From Lactiplantibacillus daowaiensis (GTDB taxonomy: Bacteria > Bacillota > Bacilli > Lactobacillales > Lactobacillaceae): a stretch of DNA of 64,000 nt. Below the pieces are notes generated by a model, which was given only the letters and a program-made list of their open reading frames with translations, did not search any database and had not been told where the DNA came from. The translations under genes and the position numbers were made by a program. Positions 50,905 through 60,000 of this stretch are shown piece by piece (position 1 is the stretch's first letter; each line of letters opens with the position of its first letter). The DNA lies in contig NZ_BJDJ01000010.1 of the NCBI RefSeq assembly GCF_005405085.1, forward strand, positions 1 through 64,000. The letters are read 5' to 3'.

Positions 50905-52416
50905 TTATGCGGAAAAATAATCAAACAGCGCTTGCCATTGTTTAAAGACTGCATCTTCCGAATATCGATGTACGTTTTGATAGGCTTGCTGACTGAAACG
51001 TGCTAACCGATCCGGTTGTCGTAGTAAGGTCAACATTGTGCTGGCTAACTGATCTACATTGCCATTTTCGGTCAACACCCCACTTTGACCATCCTGAATG
51101 ATGTCACTTGGCCCATATTTCACATCATTCGCAATCATCGGTAACCCGTGCGCTTGTGCTTCTAACAACATTAATGAAAAGCCTTCCGCACGACTTGGCA
51201 GTAACCCAATCTGCGCCCGCTCATAGACTTTGTTAACATCAGTCGTATAACCTTTAAAACTCACAACCTGAGTTAGGTTTGCTGTCGCCACTTGTTGTTT
51301 TAATTGCGTCAAGATATCGCCATTGGCATAGCCCCAAAACTCAAGTTTAGCTTTAGGAAAAGCTTGGTGAACTTGTTGAAACGCAGTAATCGTTTGTTCT
51401 GGTTGTTTTTCTGGGGCTAACCGTGCAACTTGCACGATTAATTGCGATTCACGCTGTTGAAATGGTACCGGTGACTGATCCAGGGTGGCTTGCGATACAA
51501 ACCCAACTGGAATCGTGAACGTCGGAATGGTTTTGCCAAACCGCGCTTGCACATCCGCGGTTTGCTCCGGCGTCGCCGCAATCACTGCATCCCACTTTGA
51601 CCAGTTGTTAAGCGCATTGGCATAATTATTGTTCAGCGTTGCATGCAACATATCATGCTCATCACTCACATGATCATTATGCAGATGCAAGACCTTCTTA
51701 GCCGGCGTCATCATGTTGAATAAGCCCCAAGCGCATTCGACCGTACGATCACAAATAAAGACATTTGCCTGATTATTTGCATTCAACGCATCATAAAAAA
51801 AGCGCGTTAAGGCGTTGAACCCATTAAAAGTCCAATCTTGCCCTTGATAGTCCAACACCCGCCAAGTCAAATGTTCTTGACCAGTATGATTGAGGAAGTG
51901 ATCCTTCTCCAAATGAATCTGGCCATCTGGACCGAAATAGGCCTCTTGGGTGATTTTGCCTGACCAGTCAAATAACTGTTCCAAGCATTTAAATCCACGC
52001 GTATCCCACCACGTCATTTTCACCGTTTTGCCAGTCGTATCAAAGTATTGGACGTTACTAATTTCATCGCCAGTCGTGCCCCGCAAATAGATAATCATCA
52101 GTAGTTGGTCTTGCCGATTCACTTGAATTTGGCGGTCATGTCGCGTTTTAATCGCATCGTTAGGCACATCGAAGTCTGCCAACATTAAAGGTTTAGTTGG
52201 CACTTTTTGACTACCAACAAAGAAATCAAACAAATTGACTAAATCGTTATCTTCCAGTCCGGCAGCTGCCATTACGGCATGTAAATCCATTGAAAAGATT
52301 CGCGTCACGATTCTAGCTGGCACATGATGTTTTTTAAACAACCATAACCGACTAAGTTCAGCGTGTTCAATGCCAGATTTTCCATACTGCAAATTATCAT
52401 TTAAAAAATAATACAT
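50905..52416 (-). CDS. GT4 glycosyltransferase, GtfA/TagE-type protein glycosyltransferase
   Basis: 503 residues. The N-terminal 200 carry the TagE/GtfA-type region (MYYFLNDNLQYGKSGIEHAELSRLWLF). The C-terminal GT-B half has LIVQVARLAPEKQPEQTI and the EX7E motif in EGFSLMLLEAQAHGLPM, so it should be catalytic. In L. plantarum GtfA and GtfB (formerly TagE5/TagE6) attach N-acetylhexosamine to exported proteins. Last gene after the giant surface protein and the GtfB-like gene, so that protein is the likely substrate. GGGGG seven bases before ATG 52416. Confidence 0.85.
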   Translation of the reverse strand: MYYFLNDNLQYGKSGIEHAELSRLWLFKKHHVPARIVTRIFSMDLHAVMAAAGLEDNDLVNLFDFFVGSQKVPTKPLMLADFDVPNDAIKTRHDRQIQVNRQDQLLMIIYLRGTTGDEISNVQYFDTTGKTVKMTWWDTRGFKCLEQLFDWSGKITQEAYFGPDGQIHLEKDHFLNHTGQEHLTWRVLDYQGQDWTFNGFNALTRFFYDALNANNQANVFICDRTVECAWGLFNMMTPAKKVLHLHNDHVSDEHDMLHATLNNNYANALNNWSKWDAVIAATPEQTADVQARFGKTIPTFTIPVGFVSQATLDQSPVPFQQRESQLIVQVARLAPEKQPEQTITAFQQVHQAFPKAKLEFWGYANGDILTQLKQQVATANLTQVVSFKGYTTDVNKVYERAQIGLLPSRAEGFSLMLLEAQAHGLPMIANDVKYGPSDIIQDGQSGVLTENGNVDQLASTMLTLLRQPDRLARFSQQAYQNVHRYSEDAVFKQWQALFDYFSA

Positions 52417-52427
52417 TAGTGTCCCCC

Positions 52428-53909
52428 TTAACAGCCAAGCAATTGCTGCCATTGATGCCAAACTTTCAGTCGGCCCCACTTAGTTTGTGCCGACGCCATG
52501 GCTGCTTGACTAAATGCAGCTAATTGATGCGACTGCGTCAACAAACCAATGATTTTTTGGCTCATCGCTAATTGATCGCCAGGGTCAATCAACCACCCAT
52601 TTCGTCCATTTTCAATAAAATCCTGGGGACCATAATTAAAGCGATAGCTAACAACTGGGAGTCCGTGTGCCAAGGCTTCCATCATCGCTAGCGGCCCACC
52701 ATTAGCTAAATCAGCATTCAATAATACTTGATACGACTCATATTGGTCCGCAAAGTCAGGTCGGTAATCTATCAAGTGAACATTTTCTGTCAGTCCCAGT
52801 GTTTGAATCAATTGTGTCAATGTCTGACAATAATCCACGTCACCAAAGCCACGCAAATCAAATTGAACTGTGGGTAATTGGGCTTTAACTAGTGCCACGA
52901 CCCGAATCAGTTGTTCTAGCTGACGATCAGCTGCCAAACGACCGACATACAAAAGTTGACGTGGACGCGACTGCACTGGCGGCACATTTTGCTTCGAAAC
53001 CGCAACCGGCGAAATGGCTGTTACTTTAGCGGTTGGATAACGTTGCTGCAACTGTTGTGCTTGTGCCGATGTCGTCGTGATAAACCCGTCAAACCGTTGT
53101 AAGTTATCAAAAGCTGGTTGCAAGAAGCCATCCAATGGTGCATGTAGTGGGTCATGAATATCTAACGCATGATAGATTGGCACCATCACATATTTGCGGA
53201 CATGACTATCTAACTGTAGTAATGGTAAAATCCCCGTTCCTGGGCGGTCACTAATAAAGGTGACTGATGCCACTTTATCGTGACTAAGCTGCGTCAGGAA
53301 AAATACAAATAATTCATCTAAATTGGCAAAAAAATGGTCATTTGAACCGGTCTTTAAAATCACTCGCGACAATAATGGTTGATTTTGGGTATCTGCGACA
53401 AAATATTGTTCCAAGACGACTTGGCCTTGCGGGGTATAGTCCCGTTCCATGATTAGTTCACCATTCTGCCCAAAGTATTGCGTCGCTGATTTGAAGCCAC
53501 GATAATCCCATAAATCAGTCGCCATTAAATTACCCTGATTGTCATAGTGTTCTTGATAAAAGACTTGCCCAATCGAACCAGGAATAAAGCCCACCTTGGC
53601 CACCAAATCATCGCCATTAAACACTTGACTAACATTAGCCCCCACATCAATCGCATACTCACAAGGCAAATTCAAATCTTCCGTATGAACTACTTGCGGT
53701 GTGGCTTGTTGAAAGTAATCAAACATATTTAGGACTTGGCTATCAGTTAACCCAAAATCCGGCATTGTTTGATGCAACAACCGATCGTAGGCCTTCGTCA
53801 CGACTTTAGCTGGCACTCGATAATGCGTAAACAATTGTACACGTTGCATCGCGGCATGTTCGACACTAGAATTTTTTGGTAATAAATATTCGTTAATAAA
53901 ATAATACAT
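52428..53909 (-). CDS. GtfB-like glycosyltransferase partner
   Basis: 493 residues, same layout as its neighbour (MYYFINEYLLPKNSSVEHAAMQRVQLF at the start, LLYVGRLAADRQLEQLIRVV in the GT-B half). The EX7E position reads NGGPLAMME, so the first catalytic Glu is replaced by Asn. That fits a GtfB-like role as co-activator or chaperone of the catalytic GtfA rather than an independent enzyme, as in serine-rich repeat protein glycosylation. Eleven bases separate it from the GtfA-like gene. GGGGAG precedes ATG 53909. Confidence 0.8.
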   Translation of the reverse strand: MYYFINEYLLPKNSSVEHAAMQRVQLFTHYRVPAKVVTKAYDRLLHQTMPDFGLTDSQVLNMFDYFQQATPQVVHTEDLNLPCEYAIDVGANVSQVFNGDDLVAKVGFIPGSIGQVFYQEHYDNQGNLMATDLWDYRGFKSATQYFGQNGELIMERDYTPQGQVVLEQYFVADTQNQPLLSRVILKTGSNDHFFANLDELFVFFLTQLSHDKVASVTFISDRPGTGILPLLQLDSHVRKYVMVPIYHALDIHDPLHAPLDGFLQPAFDNLQRFDGFITTTSAQAQQLQQRYPTAKVTAISPVAVSKQNVPPVQSRPRQLLYVGRLAADRQLEQLIRVVALVKAQLPTVQFDLRGFGDVDYCQTLTQLIQTLGLTENVHLIDYRPDFADQYESYQVLLNADLANGGPLAMMEALAHGLPVVSYRFNYGPQDFIENGRNGWLIDPGDQLAMSQKIIGLLTQSHQLAAFSQAAMASAQTKWGRLKVWHQWQQLLGC

Positions 53910-53955
53910 AGGCTGCTCCCCTGACTCCAAGTTCATTTCAGTTAGTCCTATCACA

Positions 53956-53999
53956 AAAGCACGTTGCTATCTATATCATAATTGACAGCAACGTGCTTT
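53956..53999 (-). terminator. Hairpin after the giant surface protein gene
   Basis: Perfect 13-base arms AAAGCACGTTGCT and AGCAACGTGCTTT followed by a short TTTT run on the minus strand. It may end most transcription of the adhesin while letting some read into the glycosyltransferase genes. Confidence 0.65.
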
Positions 54000-54068
54000 G
54001 AACATTGTTAAGCTTTCTTGAACGAATTAATCACAGCTTACTTGCCACACAACTATTAATTATTAAAA

Positions 54069-57000
54069 CTAATCATGTTGTCGGCGTTTCCGGAACCAGC
54101 CATAAATGAAACCAGCACCTACCAGACTCATCAATAGGAACCAAATGTTGGTTTTAGCATCAGTAGCTTTGCTGGTTGCTGCTGCCTTTAAATGGTCAGC
54201 GGCTGAAGCTTGGACAGTTGTCGCTGGTGTCAACTTACCTTTGATGGTATGTCGAGCCGCTTTATCTGTCTTTGCTAATGTGTCCGATTGTGTAGTTGTC
54301 GCTTTAGTCATGCCAGCATCGGCTTCGGTGACTTCACTGGTCAAATCGACTGGTCGTACATCGCTTTGACTACGGTTAAGACTACCATTTGCTACCGTTA
54401 CAAGAGTCGCTGCATCCGGCTTACCGGTTACCGGCAAACTCAGTGTACCGGTAATACCAGTATGACTAGAATCAGTCAGCAATTTACCATCTATTAAACC
54501 AGTAACTGTTGCAAGATTTGATTGCGTTGTAGTTAGAGTTGGCTTGTTTGTGACTGCACTCCCTTGATCAATAACATCAGGCTCAGCTTGACTCATCACA
54601 GAAGCAGTCGCATCAGGACTCAATTGATGATGACTACTATTGATCTCGGATGTTGTGCCATGTCCTGTTTGACTACCATTATGGCTGTTACTGGTTTGAC
54701 TCGTATTTTCTTGTCCCGAACCAGCTAAGTTTGCGTTAGCCCCATTATTAATATCTGGCTTAGAGGTGGTCGAGCCAGGATGATGATTGCCACCGTTGAT
54801 ATCTACCGTTTGCCCAGGTGCCACAGGCTTACTTGGATTTGTCGTAGCACCATGGTTTTCAGATGCAGACCCGTTTGGCTTACCTGGTTTTTCAACAGTT
54901 CCAGTTGTGCCAGGGTTACCAGTTGATGTGTCTCCACCATTGTGATGCTGATCGCCATCACCAGGCGCTACTGAGCCAGTGGTATGAGTATCACCGTTCC
55001 CTTGCGAGGTTCCAGAATTGGTATTGCCATCTGGGTGATTAGTATTCGTATCAGGTTTGCCAGTAGTCGTGCCACTCGTATTCCCAGACGATTGGCTGTC
55101 ACCGCCATTTGGTTTATTACTGTCATTCCCATTATTGCCTGACGTTGTACCACCTGGGATACCCGTGGAATGATTACTGTCACCATTGCTACCCGGTACT
55201 TCTGGTTTAACACTACCATCTGGATTATTGGTATCACTCCCATTATTGCCCGAAGGTGTGCCACCCGAGGTGTTGGTGGAATGACCATTATTACCGGTGC
55301 TACCTGGCTTTTCTGAGTTCGTACCACCATTTGGTTTGTTAGTACCCTCACCGTTACCGCTTGAATTTCCTGGATTAGTACTACTGCCTGGTTTATTGGT
55401 ATTACCGCCATTATTGCCGGCAGAATGACCATCACCACTTGAGCTTCCAGAATTAGTACCGCCATCCGAGGTATTAGTATTACCACCATTATTACCCGTA
55501 ATCGTACCACCTGGCGTTTCGGTAGCGTGATCACCATTGCCGGTATTGCCTGGCGTTTCTGGGGTGGTACCACCATTTGAGTTATTGTTGCCACTCCCAT
55601 TATTACCGGTAGTCGTGCCAGTGGAGTGATCACTATCACCATTGCCACTTGGATGTTCTGGATCAGTACCACTGTTTGGATTATCGGTATCTCCACCATT
55701 GTTTCCTGTAGCTGTGCCACCCGGGGTACCGGTTGAACTACCATTGTTACCGTTTGGCGCTTCTGGGTTAGTGCCACCATTTGGATTATTCGTGTCACTG
55801 CCATTGTTACCTGTAGTTACGCCACCCGGGGTACCACTTGAATTATTGGTATTACCACCAGGAGTGCCCGTTGAGTGATCACCACCATTATTGCCGGTAC
55901 TGCCTGGCTTTGTGCCATCGCCTGAATTATTGGCGTTTCCAGCATTATTACCTGTAGTTGCACCACCAGAATTTCCGGTTGAATGGCTATTATCGCCATT
56001 GCCGTTTGGTGTTTCTACGTTAGTACCACCATCTGGCTTATTCGTGTCACTCCCATTATTACCTGTAGTCGTACCGCCTGGCGTTTCAGTTGAGTGATTG
56101 CCATCGCTGGTATTTCCTGGTATTTCCGGATTGCTCCCACCGTTTGGTTTATTCGTGTCACTCCCATTATTACCTGTAGTCGTACTACCTGGCGTTTCAG
56201 TCGAGTGATTGCCATCGCTGGTATTTCCTGGTGTTTCCGGATTGCTCCCACCATCTGGATTATTAGTATCTCCACCATTGTTTCCTGTAGCTGCACCACC
56301 TGGTTTTTCGGTGGCATGGTCACTATTACCGTTCCCATTTGCCGTTCCCGAGTTGGTACCACCATTCGGTTTATCAGTATCACTGCCATTATTGCCAGCA
56401 GTCGTGCCACCTGGCGTTTCTGGACTAGTACCACCGTCTGGTTTATTCGTGTTACCACCATTATTGCCAGTAGTCGTGCCACCTGGAGTGCCAGTTGAGT
56501 GATCATTACCGCTTGGATTCTCTGGATTAGCGCCACCATCTGGATTACTGGTCGATTGGTTGCCATCGCCTGTACTACCTGGTGTTGTACCATTGCCTGA
56601 ATTATTGGTATTTCCAGTATTATTACCTGTAGTTGTACCACCAGAAGTTCCAGTTGAGTTGCCGTTATTGTTTGGACTTTCTGTATTAGTACCACCATTT
56701 GGTTTATTCGTGTCACTACCGTTATTTCCTGTAGTTGTACTACCTGGTGTTCCAGTGGCATGATCACCATTGCCACTTGGTTTTTCTGAGTTAGAATTAC
56801 CATCTGGATTGTGGGTATCACCACTGTTATTTCCCGTAGTCGTACCACCTGGCGTTTCGGTTGAGTGGTTACCATCGCCGGTATTTCCTGGTGTTTCCGG
56901 ATTGATCCCACCGTCTGGTTTATTCGTGTCACTCCCATTGTTTCCTGTAGTCGTGCCACCTGGCGTTTCAGTTGAGTGGTCGCCACCGCCGGTATTCCCT

Positions 57001-60000
57001 GGTGTTTCCGGATTAGTCCCACCGTCTGGTTTATTCGTATTACCACCATTATTGCCTGTAGTCGTACCGCCTGGCGTTTCGGTTGAGTGATTGCCATCGC
57101 TGGTATTCCCTGGTGTTTCTGGACTCGTACCACCATCTGGTTTATTTGTGTCACTCCCATTATTACCCGTAGTCGTGCCACCTGGCGTTTCAGTTGAGTG
57201 GCTACCATCGCCGGTACTTCCTGGTGTTTCCGGATTAGTCCCACCATCTGGTTTATTCGTGTTACTCCCGTTGTTTCCTGTAGTCGTGCCACCTGGAACT
57301 TCGGTCGAGCCACCAGATGAATTTGTATCACCAGCATTAGTCCCCTGACCGCCAGTGCCAGTCGATTGACCTGAACCATTACCGCCATTAGTATCTGGTT
57401 TTTGCCCTTCACCAGTTGATTGATTGGTATCACCATTACCATCTGGTTTCTCAGTATTGGTTCCTGGAATACTTGGCGTCACTGGTTTAGTTGGGACAAC
57501 AGCTAAGGCACTCTTCGCATTATCATTTGCAGCTTCTGCTAAATCAGCATTTTTATTTCGCCAGTCACTAGCATTATGTGCTGCAGCTTGGGCAGCGGCT
57601 AAATACTTTTTGGCACCCGCATTATCACCTTTTAGTTCAGCAGCTAACGCAGCTTGCGCGTTTTGCTGTGCTTTATCTAATTCCGCTTGGGCTTGTTGGG
57701 CGTTATAGGTCGTTTTTTTGTTTTCGTCACCAATACGATCCACATACCCTTTTGTTTCTACATTTTGAGCTTGGTTATGACTGGCAACTTCTCCATATGA
57801 TTGGGTTACTCTATCATAATCATTGGCTTCTTTAGTAGCGGCTTGAGCTTGCTGAACAGCGACATTAGCTAAATCAGTTACTGCTGTTTGAACAATTAAC
57901 TTAACTGGTCCCAGTTTAATTGCCGTTTGTTTACCCGAACTATTACTTGTAATTTTTACATAGTAATAGTAGTCTCCATCGGCAACTGTGACATTATCTT
58001 TGATATAAGTCATCTGGTTGGCACCAGCGATGGCATTGCCATCTTTTAAAACATCTTTGGTCCGATACCATTGATAACTAACCTGCTTATTTTCCGCTGT
58101 ATAGGCACCATCCGGGCTCCATTGCAATTGACTACCAGCACTAATCGTTTGTTCTTGTAACCCATTACCGATAGTTAAATGTTTAACGGCAGTATATTGG
58201 CTACCATCTGAGTTAGTGATTGTTGCAATCAAGTCCACTGTTCCAGTAGCAAAAGCAACCACCCAGCCTGAGCCATCGACTTTGGCAACATTGCTATCAC
58301 TCGTTTTCCAAGTGACTTCACCAGTTGCATTGCCAGGATTTGTTGTAACAGTATATTGGCTTGTTGCAACAATACCATCCTTACTTGCTTTACTCTGAAT
58401 TGGCGCGCTAACAATATAATCATCACCAGCGATGGCTAAATCAGTCGCTGAAATATCACGATCATAGACATCGACTTCGGCTAAATCACTAGCCGTATAT
58501 GTCGTTAAACTCAAACCAAGGTTACCCAATCCGGTATAACCAGCACGCCATTGAAAAATCAAAGTGCCAATATAATCATCAGCAAGATGAACTTCTAGCG
58601 TGCTCCCACTTGAATTATTCATCATCAATAGGCTTGAAAAATCAAAACCATTTCGAGAATCATCAGTAGCTTTAAATATTTTAGAATTGACCTTTTCAAC
58701 TTGTTGCCAAGTGCCATCAATTAACACCCACCAACCGCTACTCTTAGTGAGACCATTTATACTACCGATGCCTAAGTGGGAAGCTGCCGATAAGTGAATC
58801 GTATTACCGGAACGTGTTGCGGTATATTTAGTCGGCTGTGTGGTCATCCCATTTGTTAAAGTCATTCCTAAAAGGACATTGGCATTACCACGATCACCAG
58901 TATATTTAAATGATTTCGTATCCGCTGAATAAGCTTGTGCTTTCGTTAATAATTGTTGATTTTCAACAGCTGCGCTAGCTGCAGCTTGAGCGGCTGCCGT
59001 GGCCGCGGCTGTTGCTTGACTGGCAACGGCAACGTATGAACTACCAGCGGCAAAATTACCTTGTGAAACCGCCGCAATTGCATCTTCTAAGGCTTGTGCC
59101 GCCGCTGTTTTCTTGTTACCAACTAATGTTGTTAATTGATAAATCGTATTGACCTTTTCACGCGTCTCGGCGATATAGGCATTGCCTAAAGTTGTGTTAT
59201 TAGCATACTTGTTAGCTAAACTATTCGTCTGAGTCGCAATAGTTTTGATAGTGCTACTAGTTGAATCCGCTTGCTCACTTGCCGCTTCAGTCAACGCTGC
59301 ATAGTGTTTCCCTTGATTGGTAACAATCGTTTGTAGGACATCATTGGCGGCATTGGTTACCACTTTATTTCTATCATTTAATGCTGTTAGTATCGTTTTA
59401 AAGTAGGCAATTTTTTCCTTTAATTCTTGATAGTCATTTCTGTCAATATAATAACCCATTGTGTTTATCATCTCGTCTGCCGAAAGGACCAGACCTTGGA
59501 TATTATTGCCTGCCTCAACTGCAACTTTCAGGTTGGCTTCAGTACCATCATGATCACTACCTGACACATCGTACGCCCGTTGCGCGGCCGCCACCAATTC
59601 TTTAACTGGCTTTGCTTGGTCGATAACTGATTGACATAATTGTTGTAAAGTATCGGCATACTCTAATGACAAATAATGGGCAGCTGCATTTTGCGCGTCG
59701 ACGACAGCATTTAACGTCACATCTAAGTCTTGGGTAAACTGATTTTGAGCCGTCTTAGCAGCTGCTGTTGCTGAACTAACCGTATTGGCATAGCTAGTAG
59801 CTGCTTGCGCTGCCGAGCGGGCTTCAGCATATTGACCATTTTGTTCAGCGACTTGGGCGCTATGCATCGCACTTTGGGCATTGCTGTTAGCAGTTGCTGC
59901 TTGTGTCGCTAATTGTTGTAATAGTTGATAATCTTGATCTGCCGTTGCAGCAGCTGAAACCGAATTAAAATCTACGTCGGTCGCCGCACTATGCGCAGCT

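Noticed and set aside
55642..57348. Long open frames on the plus strand and in another minus frame across the adhesin repeats, giving Pro/Val/Leu-rich or Gln/Ile-rich translations
   Set aside because: They mirror the biased GGT/ACT/AAT codons of the repeat tract, have no RBS and no family similarity; only the minus-strand adhesin frame has signal, domains and anchor.
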